Part shown: one piece after another, positions 53,901 to 64,000 of the stretch
Layout: each line of letters opens with the position of its first letter
Numbering within the stretch: the first letter of the stretch is position 1
Origin: Haematococcus lacustris
Taxonomy: Eukaryota; Chlorophyta; Chlorophyceae; Chlamydomonadales; Haematococcaceae
Direction of reading: 5' to 3'
DNA: 64,000 nt
Assembly: GCA_030144725.1 (NCBI GenBank)
Contig: JASKMD010000006.1
Span: 2,343,433 to 2,407,432 of the forward strand
The notes under the pieces: generated by a model
What the model saw: only the letters and a program-made list of their open reading frames with translations
Told to the model about the DNA's origin: nothing
Databases searched by the model: none
Translations under genes and position numbers: made by a program

Positions 53901-56900
53901 CCCTCCCCTTCCAGCCCAACCTCTTCGGTTTCGTCCACCCCGCAGCCAGTGGCCAGCCTTAGCCCAGACGATCCTATTCTCATTGACCAAGAGCCAGCAC
54001 CTTCCAGCATCCGCAGAGGCCACAAGAGTGCAATCGTGAGGCTAAGCAGAAGGAGTTGCAAGCAAAGTACCCATGGTGCAGGTTCAGTGGCGGATGCAAC
54101 GAGAGAGGCACCCCCCAAGCCCACTGCTCCACTTGCTTGGAGCACAAGCCCAACTCATCTCTATTCGCAAATGCGAGTGGTGGTGGTGGGGCTGTGACGT
54201 GTGAGGCGGAGCTGGCCCAACACGCCAAGAGCAAGGCCCATTCAGAAGCCATCGGCATGGCACAGCGTGCTGGGGGGGGTGCCAGCTCCATCAAAGCAGC
54301 TGCGAAGGCTGCAACAACAACAGTGGTCCAAGGCACCTACCGCCGCATGGTGTTGGCAGCCCTCTTCATGGTGTTGTGGGGCCACTCAGCCATGTCCTTT
54401 GCAGCCCACCTCCAGTTTGCCACTCATAGTGGGGCACCAGCTATGCCCCATGACTTCAGTGCCACCCGTTACTTCAATGCCGCCCTTTACTCTATTAGCC
54501 GAACCCTCCTCACTCAACAGCTAGCAGCTGTACGAGCCAGCCCCTATTTAGCTTGTTAGCTGACAGTAGCATGGACGTAGGAACTGAGTACCATTTGCTC
54601 CTCTACGTGCGCTATCTGGAGCCATCGTCCTTTATCTACCACACCTCTTTCTTATGCGTTGTCAAAGTGGTGGGAGCCACATCTAAGCACATCACAGCTG
54701 TCATACTGCGTGTGATTGACACCCTCAGCCTAGATGTTGGCAAGCTTGTGGCTTTCTGCTCTGTTGGTGCCAGCACCTTCATGGGGGCTCACAATGCGGG
54801 GAAGAGAGCGCGCAAGAAGAGCATGAGTGAGAGCATGAGTCAAGTGATGAAGTGGATGAGGCCTTGTTTGGCACGGAGGCAGGTGGAGTCCCAAAGGACA
54901 CCTTTGAAGCCTCCTTGTTAGCTGCTGTAAGGTAACATGCCTCTTCCAAGCCGGCCGTAGGGCGGCAAAAATTTTTGGGGTATGAACAGTGTATAGGGTC
55001 CCCGTAGTTTACCCGGACATTAGTTAAGGGCGCCCTTAGACCAGATATCACCAACTGTCGAACCCTGGTGCACACACAGCGGGGTGAAGACGGTGTCACT
55101 GGCTCATGGCCGTCACAGGGAAGGCGAAGCAAGGCTGCACAGCTCTGCTGGCACAGTAGCACACAGGTCTGGCACAGCTGAGCAGGGCAGGCAGCGGGAC
55201 AAGCCGCGTGGGTATGGCAGTGGGGCAGTAGTGGGCTGGCAGTGGGGCAGGCCAGACCTGCAGGTTATACTCCGTCAGCTCCATGTAATGGTAGTCCTTG
55301 AGACCCTCATCAGTTGCTCGCAACATGCCAGCAAGGCAGTCCCACAATGTATGAGTTAGCTCCTGCCAGCATCAACCACAACTCATATGACGTGGTGAGG
55401 TTAGGAAAACAGGATGGCAGTGACAGAAGGATGCCCAGCAACGCATTTCATTAATGCTGCCAGGGGTGGAGGAAGGGAGGAAGGATGGTAGTGACAAGCC
55501 AGGCTGGCAATGACAGAGGGAGTCTGCTGCCGCTGCCCACAAACCAGGAACGAGGGCAGATTGGTCCGCCCAGGCAGCTGCATGGCTCCAAGCACGTCCA
55601 CAAGCATGCGCTTTACGCCAGGGCTGTGGAACTGCAGGCCATCAGCCAGTGTGCAGCGTCAGTCCTGTCAGCGCTGTCCCCAGGAATCACCAACCAGCAG
55701 CTGTGCGGCTCACCTTGCTCAGAAGGTACTCCATCTCCTCAACAGTGAGCATTCCTGCAAGCGCTTTGTTGCGGACCGCCCATTGTGCCAACTGCTGCAC
55801 TACTACAGCCTTCAACATTTGCCTCCTGCATGCAGCCAGGTGGCTCCCATGTGCATGAGATGCTGTAAAGCAAATGTGCGGGGGCGGCTGAAGCGTGGCA
55901 CAGTGGCCTATTGCAGTGTTACCTTGTCAGGGTCAGTAGGGCTGGGGAGGCCATGGTGTCGAGCATGTTCCTGAGGGCAACAAACGTGGCTGCGATACTC
56001 CTGTCCAAGGCTGCACAGCGACCTGTAGGTGGCTCTGGCTCCTGGCCTGATGCATGCTGCTTCACTTGCTCCACCAAGTCGCTCCTGCACCCAGCAACAT
56101 TGTCCCCTGACTTGGTGCGTCGGTGGCACTCATGCCCAGCTGGGCTGTGACACAAGCGCAGCACGACGCGACGAAACCCTGACTCCATGGCAGGCAGTGA
56201 CACAGTGGACCTGCTGCTCACATGCCGGGGCCCGTGGTGAGCAAGGACCTACCAGTGCTGCCGCTCCTGGGCCTCTGAATCGCCTAGTGTATCCAACATG
56301 CCTGGAGTTCCCTGGGCCAGGGTGGGCCTGCACATCAGCCGGGCAATAAAGCATGGAGCCCACGTACATCTGGTACGTCTGGTACGGCTACTCCCGTGCA
56401 TCTTGATCCTCCTCGCTGATGTGATGTCACCATCATAGCACACAGCCATGTCCACTGCTGCCTTGCCGCACCTTCTGTCCACATCGAAGCCTACGGCCTT
56501 GGAGAGGTGCGAGCGTGCTTTGCTGGTGGTACTGGTACCAGCATCACTCAGGATGTTGGCAGCGCTGGCATACCTGCAACCAAGCACTGCACCGGCCTCG
56601 ACACTGGGCGCAGCCGGTTGGCAAGTTCGCCATCGCACTGCCAGGCTGCGCCAGCTCACCTCACGGCAGTGGGGCCGCGTCCCGGCAGCGTCCCTTGCTC
56701 TGCAACCTGCCCCAAAGAAGCTCGTGGCCAAGCTAGCCGCAGAGGGCTGGTTCCCAGAGACAACGAAGATGCGCTGAACCGGTGGCCTTCGCAGGCAAGG
56801 GGTGCCTCAAAGTTGCTGGCAGACGCCCGTGGCGAAGCCCTTGGTGACGCTCTTGGTGACGCCCCTGGTGAAATGAGTATCTCGGCAGCGCCACTCTCTA

Positions 56901-57142
56901 AAGTAGCCGCGCTGAGGTCCTGAGTTTGCAACATAGACGACAGCACCTGTGTCGTTTCGGCCCGGTGCCCGTAACATTGTCATTTCATTGCTGGCGACCT
57001 TCTTGGCTGTCCAACAGCTGTGTATTGCAAGGCAATGTCGTATGGGCTTACCCTTCGCACACCCCGGGGACTCCCTAACCCTGCCGGCCGCAAGGTCGAC
57101 AATCGCATGGTCGTATGCAGACCCAGCTGCTGCAGCTGGCAC
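50990..57142 (-). pseudogene. EEP-domain gene, copy C, interrupted by hAT 2
   Basis: 5' exons lie right of the hAT element: serine-rich start near 56.9 kb, ASAANILSDAGTSTTSKARS (56.55 kb), an exon near 56.1 kb with the sense codon CGA (56120-56122) where copies A, B and D have TGA, and a LTHTLWDCLAGML block near 55.34 kb. 3' exons lie left of it: TWNVE (52.6), ALQELN (52.4), GDFN (51.6), VDHLYLW (51.4) and the ASNHNPCVAALGLP end (51.2). The hAT element sits at the acceptor of the AHQ(A/V)ASF exon. Without it this would be the least damaged copy. Confidence 0.7.
52728..55067 (+). mobile_element. hAT transposon 2, inserted in EEP copy C
   Basis: Identical CAGGGTTCGAC termini. GTGCACAC is duplicated at 52720-52727 and 55068-55075. 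The interior parallels hAT 1 but has a longer CAG-rich part (53230-53900). The BED zinc finger (54100-54250) is free of the TAA of copy 1. The transposase stretch LADSSMDVGTEYHLLLYVRY (54.56 kb) is again one frame off the preceding segment, and the C-S-V-G-A block again lacks Asp. Coding ends at 54921. Confidence 0.9.
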
Positions 57143-57429
57143 AATTGAGGGGAAGTATACTACTTCGCCTCGACTTGTACATGTGTGAACAATTCGCGAC
57201 GCTTGGCAACTGTGCGAGGCACGAGGCTACAAGTCCACTGCGCAGCTGGCCAAGCGCGTTCCTTGCCGCTGCAGCTGCTGAAAGTCAGATTGGAACCGGC
57301 AACTTTAGGAGGGTCTTGCAGCACCGGAGCTCAAAACGGCATCGCCAGGTTCGTACACAAGCAGTGGCAGAGGAGCCGGGCATGTTGAAAGTCTTGTGCG
57401 CACTGGCTGGATAGTAGGCCTGGTTGACT

Positions 57430-58221
57430 GGCTGGCCTGGCTGACTGGTTGGTCCATCCAGGCAGATGGTTTCAGGTGGGCTTGCGAACACAGGAACTGT
57501 CTTACACAGAGACTGTCTTACACAGAGTCCTGCGCAGGGACATCAATAGCTGTGATGCCATGTACCAAGGCTGGCATGTATCAGAATCAGCAGTATGGCA
57601 AGCCAGCAGGCACGTAGCCATCCCCAAGCATTGTGAGCAACAGGCGTTGCATGTGATGCTCGGGGCATAGGGCCCGGCTCACAGTGCGGCATGCTCCGGT
57701 ATGACTTTTGCACAGAGGGTGGGGGCATGCCCCGCAGGCAGAGCTATGCCCCAGATTCAGATACCGTCTACTAGGGAGGCCTTGGGGGGCTATGGAGGAG
57801 GGATGTCAGGTGGGAGGGAAAGCAGGCAGGACTCAGCCATGGGCTGGGGTATGTCTTCTGGGCGGGTGCCATGTGCACATATCAACCATCATCATGGTTG
57901 ATATCAATCAATCACTATATCCATCATGGTTGATATGTGCTCGAGTTCTGGCAGGGTGGTCGAGGGTTAAAGAGGTCAGGGAATGGGCACAAGCAATGGG
58001 CACAATCAAGTTAGGATCAGGGCAACCCTGCTAGCAGGCAAAGGTGCCTACTTGACAGTCACCTGATTGACTACCAGGCAGAATTGGCCTCAGGCTGGGA
58101 AGCTTCATTGAAGACCTTTGCTAGGACTGCCATGCCCAGGTGGCAGCCAATGAACCCGTGGCAGCAGCAAAGGAGGAGGGACGCGCACACACCAAGCGTT
58201 TTAACAAGCTGTATGCCAAGG
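57430..58221 (+). pseudogene. Fanzor 5' fragment of unit C
   Basis: Carries the GCAGATGGTTTCAGGTGGGC exon, the DINSCDAMYQGWHVSES segment (about 57.54 kb), the paired ATATCAACCAT/ATGGTTGATAT motifs (57876-57936) and the HTKRFNKLYAKA block (about 58.2 kb). It breaks off at 58221, joined directly to the interior of EEP copy D. Confidence 0.65.
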
Positions 58222-61200
58222 CTCCTCCAGCAGCTTGCGATGCAGCTGCACCATGGCACGTGCCTGTATGGCACGCTGACCCTTGCAAACGCAGGCCAGG
58301 TGGCAGCTGAGGTAAAGGGTGGGTTGCCCATCGACCAGCATGACTGCCATGTCCACAATGTTGCTGGGGGTTGTCATGTACGTTTCAGGCTTGAGCTTTG
58401 AGAGCTCCTCATGGTCTTTGGGTGTCATGACATTCACCAAGCTGTCGCTCCAGCATTTCTGCAGGGATGGGCAGGTCAGCAGCAGGATGGCTGTGTGTCC
58501 ATGGCTGTGTGGTGAGTCAGGGCAACGCATGGCAACGATGGCACGCGTCGCACGAGCACTGCTGGTGCTGGACCTACCAGGACCTCAGTGTGGCCATCAA
58601 GGCACAGGAAGCCGCCCTTTTGGTCTCGAGGGCACCTCAAGTGGCCACTGCGCACCATGAGACCATCATCTGGCATGTGCAGCGTGTAGCCCACCAATCC
58701 TGTGGAAGGGAAGCAAACCATAAGGAGAGCGAGTGAGCAGAGGGTGAGTTGACACATCATCTCAGCCTTAGATGCGGCCTTGGGCGTCAAGCATGGGTAG
58801 GTGAGGTAGGTCAGCTGGGATTTCATGGCTGCTGCCAGGGTGGCTACCATGCACGGGTGGCAGGGCAGTGGGGCAGTTAGTCCAGCACCAGATCCACTGA
58901 CCAGCATCTCTGGCCTTGTCCAGCATGGCCTGCACCTCCCATTGATCGTTCAGCTCTTGCAGCGCCAGCACATGCACCCCATGGCTTGCAATCATGCGCA
59001 GCATGGTGTAGGGTCCTGAGGGGCCGTCTGAGTCACCCTGCATAAGCAAGCATAGCGCAAGGTTGAGCTCATCATAGGGCAGAAGGAAACCTCACACCGT
59101 GCCCCACACACCTTGGCTTTGCACTCCACGTTCCATGTGCCGAGCATGGCCGCCTGGGTTTTGGTTCCCTCAGCCGCTTTCTGTGCATCCTGCTGCCAGG
59201 CTTCTCCCTGGCTCTGCAAGGCTAGCCACTCGTGCAGGCCTAGAGCCTGCTTGAAGCTGGCCGCCTGGGAGGCCTGTGCACACACAGCGGGGTGAGGATG
59301 GTGTCACTGGCTCTATGGCAGTCACAGGGTAGGCAAGGCAAGACTGCACAGCCCTGCTAGCACAGTAGCGCACAGGTCTAGCACAGCTGAGCAGGGCAGG
59401 CAGCGGGACAAGCCGCGTGGGTATGGCAGTGGGGCAGTAGTGGGCTGGCAGTGGGGCAGGCCAGACCTGCAGGTTATACTCCGTCAGCTCCATGTAATGG
59501 TAGTCCTTGAGACCCTCATCAGTTGCTCGCAGCATGCCGGCAAGGCAGTCCCACAATGTACGAGTTAGCTCCTGCCAGCATCAGCCACAACTCATATGAC
59601 GTGGTGAGGTAAGGAGAACAGGATGACAGTGACAGAGGGAGGCCCAGCAACGCATTTCAATAATGCTGCCAGGGGTGGAGGAAGGGAGGAAGGATGGTAG
59701 TGACAAGCCAGGCTGGCAATGACAGAGGGAGTCTGCTGCTGCTGCCCACACACCAGGAACGAGGGCAGAATGATCCGCCCAGGCAGCTGCATGGCTCCAA
59801 GCACGTCCACAAGCATGCGCTTCACGCCAGGGCTGTGGAACTGCAGGCCATCAGCCAGCATGCAGCGTCAGTCCTGTCAGCGCTGTCTCCAAGAATCACC
59901 AACCAGCAGCTGTGCGGCTCACCTTGCTCAGAAGGTACTCCATCTCCTCAACAGTGAGCCCTCCTGCAAACGCTTTGTTGTCGATCGCCCACTGCTCAAG
60001 GTGCTGCACTACTGCATCACTCAATTCCTGCCTCCTGCATGCAGCCAGGTGGCTCCCCTGTGCATGAGATGCTGTCAGGCAAATGTGCGGGGGCGGCTGA
60101 AGCGTGGCACAGTGGCCTGTGGCGGTGTTACCTTGTCAGGGTCAGTGGGGCTGGGAAGGCCATGGTGTCGAGCATGTTCCTGAAGGCAACGAACGTGTCT
60201 GCAGTACTCCTGTCCAAGGCTGCACAGCGACCTGTAGGTGGCTCTGGCTCCTGGCCTGATGCATGCTTCTTCACTTGCTCCACCAACTCGCTCCTGCACC
60301 CAGCAACATAGTCCCCTGACTTGGTGCGTCAGTGCCGCACATGCCCAGCTGGGCTGTGACACAAGCGCAGCACGGCATGATCAACCCCTGACTCCATGGC
60401 AGGCAGTGACACAGCGGACCTGCTGCTCACATGCCGGGGCCCATGGTGAGCAAGACCTACCAGTGCTGCCGCTCCTGGGCCTCTGAACCGCCCGATGCAT
60501 CCAACATGCCTGGAGTTCCCTGGGCCAGGGTGGGCCTGCACATCAGCCGGGCAATTAAGCATGGAGCCCACATACATCTGATAAGGCTTCTGCTGTGCAC
60601 ATTAACCTTCCTCGCTGCTGTGATGTCACCATCATAGCACACAGCCATGTCCACTGCTGCCTTGCCGTACCTGCTGTCCACATCGTGGCCCACGGCCTTG
60701 GAGAGGTGCGAGCGTGCTTTGCTGGTGGTACTGGTACCAGCGTCGTTCAGGATGTTGGTAGCGCTGGCATACCTGCAATCAAGCACCGCACAGGCATCGA
60801 CACTGGGCGCAGCCGGTTGGCAAGCTCGCCATCGCATTGCCAGGCTGCACCAGCTCACCTCACGGCAGTGGGGCCGCGTCCCGGCAGCGTCCCTTGCGCT
60901 GCAACCTGCCCCAAAGAAGCTCGTGGCCAAGCTGGCCGCAGAGGGCTGGTGCCCAGAGACAACGAAGATGTGCTGAAACGGTGGCCTTCGCAGGCAAGGG
61001 GTGCCTCAAAGTTGCTGGCAGACGCCCGTGGCGAAGCCCTTGGTGACGCTCTTGGTGACGCCCGTGGTGAAATGAGTATCTCGGCAGCGCCGCTCTCTAA
61101 AGTAGCCGCGCTGAGGTCCAAGGTCTGGAATATAGACGACACCACCTGTGTCGTTTCGGCCCGGTGCCCGTAACATCGTCATTTCGTTGCTGGTGACCTT

Positions 61201-61300
61201 CTAGGCTGTTCAATAGCTATTTATTGCAAGGCAATGTCGTATGGGCTTACCCTTCGCACACCCCGGGGACTCCCTAACCCTGCCGGCCGCAAGGTCGACA
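58222..61300 (-). pseudogene. EEP-domain gene, copy D, 3' truncated
   Basis: 5' exons (ASATNILNDAGTSTTSKARS at 60.75 kb), TWNVE (59.12), ALQELN (58.95) and the HLA block (58.3) are present. The gene ends abruptly after MVQLHRKLLEE at 58222, losing GDFN and VDHLYLW. It also has the shared TGA (60329-60331). Clearly a pseudogene. Confidence 0.75.
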
Positions 61301-61559
61301 AGGATGCTTGCATTTTCGTATGCAGACCCAGCTGCTGCAGCCCCAACGAATGAGGAGAAGTAGGCTACTTCGCCTCGACTTGTACATGTGTGAACAATTC
61401 GCGACGCTTGGCAATTGTGTAAAGCACGAGGCTACAAATTCACTGCGCAGCTGGTGCATTGCTACTGCAGCTGCTGGATGCCAGATTGGAACCGGCAACT
61501 TCAGGAGGGTCTTGCAGCACCGGAGCTCAAACGGGTAGACACAAGCAGTGGCAGAGGCA

Positions 61560-63432
61560 GCGATCAACGTAGTTGTGGCCTAGCTCAGCAAAGGCAGATG
61601 GTTTCAGGTGGGCTTGCAAATACAGGAACTGTCCTGCACAGGTACATTAACACCTGTGATGCCATGTACCGCGGCTGGCATGTATCAGAGCCAGCAGACA
61701 CGCAGCCAGCATTGTGAGCAACAGGCATTGCATGTGATGCTCGGTTCATAGGGCCCGGCTCACAGTGTGGCATGCTCCGGTAACACTCTTGCGCAGAGGG
61801 TGGGGGGCACGCTCCGCAGGCAGAGCCATGCCCCAGAGTCAGAGACTGTCTACTATGGAGGCCTGGGGGGGCCATGGAGGAGGGATGTAAGGTGGGAGGG
61901 AAAGCAGGCAAGGCTCAGCCATGGGCTAGGGTACGTCTTCTGGCTGGGTGCCATGTGCACATATCAACCATCATCGTGGTTGATATCGAACATATGAATT
62001 CTATCAATATATCATTTATATCAATCATGGTTGATATGTGCTAAAGTCTTGGCAGGGTGGTCGAGGGTAAAAGAGGTCAGGGAATGGCTGCAAGTGATGG
62101 GCACAATCAAGTTAGGATCAGGGCAACCCTGCTGGCAGGCAAAGGTGCCTACTTGACAGTCACCTGATGGACTACCAGGCAGGGTTGGCCTCAGGCTGGG
62201 AAGCTTCATTGAAGACCTTTACTAGGGCTGCCATGCCCAGGTGGCAGCCAATGCCCCCGTGCCAGCAGCCAAGGAGGAGGGACACGCGCACACCAAGCGG
62301 TTTGACAAGCGATAAATGCCTAAGTTGAGCCACCCCGTTTCTCGTGTTCTCTTATTTCTTCAACGCTTAATCATTAAGCGTTGAAGGCTTCAACGCTGAC
62401 AGTTGCGGGGCTGCAAGCTGCACAAGAAGCACCTGGATAAGCTGAGGGCCAAGCACCGCTGCCTGCTGGGCATGCAGAAGTAGGCTTCCTTGCAGGACAC
62501 CCTGCGTCTGGCTGCACCTGCGCCATTGCAGTCGAAGCGTGGCAGGAGTAGGGGCGGTTCCCGAACCCTGACCTGTCCACCCCTCTTCACCCTCACCCAC
62601 ATCACCAGGGTAGGCATTCACTTCACTAGAACTAGACAGCAAAGTGCTGCATGGGGTGTGCAAGCCCACTGGGACAGGTGGTTTAGCACAGGCAAGTTGG
62701 CCGACCGGGAGCATGTGTTTGCAGTGCCACTTTACACGCCCCCTCCCCAGCCCTTTCCCTTGTTCCACTTTACAGCTCCTCCCCTTTAAGCGTGAGCCAG
62801 CAATGTGAGCCAGCAACTCCCCATAAAAAGGATTCCCCACATCAGCAAGATCGTTGTTGAGAAGCGTGAGCCAGCGATGTAGATTTGGGTGGGCAGTGAC
62901 CACGGCTCCACCAGGCAGGCAATGCAGCCTCAGGGATGTGAGACGAGAAGTCAGGCCAGCTGGTAAGAGACAAGCTGGCCCGGTGGAAGCTCACCAAGGG
63001 CCAGGTGCGGCGGGCCAGTGGCTTGAACATCGCCCGCCACAACATGAGGCGGTGGCTAGAATCCAGCCTGCACTTCTCTGAAAGCACAAGCGGCTACGAG
63101 ACCAGCCATCCTGAAGCCACCTGGGATGGCGGTGTGCGAGGTGGGCATGGCAGCGGCTAAGGCTGCACAAAGCCCAGGACCGGGCTCTGGAGCAGTGTCA
63201 CCAATAAGGTGTAGGTGAGTGGGGAGGTGTATGGGGAGGTGGTGGGATGTGGGTAGGGTTAAAGATTGGTGCCACTGTGTCAGCCACCATGTGTGCATGA
63301 CTGCAGCTGGAGGGGGATCCCGAGATGGCTAAGTTGTATATGAAGTGCTATGACATCGTCTTCGACGCAGCTGGCGTTGGCACCTGGGGAGGCTGGGGTG
63401 CTGATGTGGTGTTGTGAGCATGCTGCAAAGCG
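61560..63432 (+). pseudogene. Fanzor gene of unit D, 3' truncated
   Basis: Holds the 5' exon region with INTCDAMYRGWHVSEP (61.65 kb), an HTKRFDKR remnant with a stop (62.3), LRGCKLHKKHLDKLRAKHRC (62.4), KLARWKLTKGQVRRASGLNI (62.98) and GVGTWGGWGADVVL followed by a stop (63.4). It ends at about 63432, where a second copy of the 61515 segment begins. Confidence 0.7.
61958..62042. repeat. Paired ATATCAACCAT/ATGGTTGATAT palindromes
   Basis: CACATATCAACCATCATCG and GGTTGATAT motifs form nested inverted repeats around an AT-rich core. The same structure lies at 57874-57938 and 63893-63980, within each Fanzor 5' region. Confidence 0.75.
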
Positions 63433-64000
63433 GCAGCACCGGAGCTCAAACGGGTAGACACAAGCAGTGGCAGAGGCAGCGATCAACGTAGTTGTGGCCT
63501 AGCTCAGCAAAGGCAGATGGTTTCAGGTGGGCTTGCAAATACAGGAACTGTCCTGCACAGGTACATCAACACCTGTGATGCCATGTACCGCGGCTGGCAT
63601 GTATCAGAGCCAGCAGTATGGCAAGCCAGCAGACACGCAGCCAGCATTGTGAGCAACAGGCATTGCATGTGATGCTCGGTTCATAGGGCCCGGCTCACAG
63701 TGTGACATGCTCCGGTAACACTCTTGCGCAGAGGGTGGGGGGCACGCTCCGCAGGCAGAGCCATGCCCCAGAGTCAGAGACTGTCTACTATGGAGGCCTG
63801 GGGGGGCCATGGAGGAGGGATGTAAGGTGGGAGGGAAAGCAGGCAAGGCTCAGCCATGGGCTAGGGTACGTCTTCTGGCTGGGTGCCATGTGCACATATC
63901 AACCATCATCATGGTTGATATCGAACATATCAATTCTATCAATGTATCAATTATATCAATCATGGTTGATATGTGCCAAAGTTCTGGCAGGGTGGTCGAG

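Larger units (their letters stand above)
61515..64000. repeat. Tandem duplication, period about 1.92 kb
   Basis: Sequence from 63433 to the window end repeats 61515-62080 almost exactly, starting CAGCACCGGAGCTCAAACGG. Only small differences are seen, such as 11-15 bases missing near 61695. The second unit runs off the window. Confidence 0.9.

Overview
The window reads as nuclear DNA of a GC-rich chlorophycean green alga of the Chlamydomonas/Haematococcus type. The evidence is short GT-AG introns in most genes, a TGTAA polyadenylation signal, a plastid-targeted PsbS-like gene, long CAG tracts, and a plant-type vasculin-like gene. Haematococcus is my best guess at the genus; that is inference, not proof.

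Host-like genes. (1) A six-exon PsbS-like four-helix thylakoid protein (1928-3481, +). (2) A vasculin/GPBP1-like nuclear protein (6978-10138, -). (3) Two tandem 12-exon secreted GH5-type endo-beta-mannanases (25095-28990 and 32623-36562, +), with all twelve exons equal in length between them. (4) The C-terminal end of a class III nucleotide cyclase (48445-49070, -) whose upstream exons are not visible.

The rest is mostly repeats. The dominant theme is a two-gene unit. One gene is a multi-exon gene ending in an endonuclease/exonuclease/phosphatase (EEP) domain. Head-to-head with it lies a Fanzor (eukaryotic TnpB-like, RNA-guided nuclease family) gene. The unit occurs four times: A at about 13-17.7 kb, EEP on +; B at 37.9-44.0 kb, C at 51-58.2 kb and D at 58.2-63.4 kb, EEP on - and Fanzor on +. 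All copies look damaged in some way. Further Fanzor pieces lie at 12, 18.2, 18.8, 20.3, 21.5, 49.3 and 50.5 kb. The 49.3 kb piece is an open 257-codon RuvC-region reading frame. A conserved non-coding block follows the Fanzor stop codons and is a candidate guide-RNA scaffold.

Other mobile DNA: two hAT elements with identical 11-bp terminal inverted repeats and perfect 8-bp target duplications (44495-46538 and 52728-55067; the second sits inside EEP copy C); a 608-bp hAT-like MITE (19621-20228); a 291-bp TRIM-like mini-LTR element (20912-21202); and a LINE reverse-transcriptase fragment (44107-44486).

Unusual DNA: a perfect 2.4-kb (GGGGC)n array (22115-24527), a 77-bp perfect-arm hairpin (30690-30863), and an AT-rich palindrome-laden island (30866-32150) unlike the surrounding nuclear DNA. 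A 500-base assembly gap lies at 972-1471.
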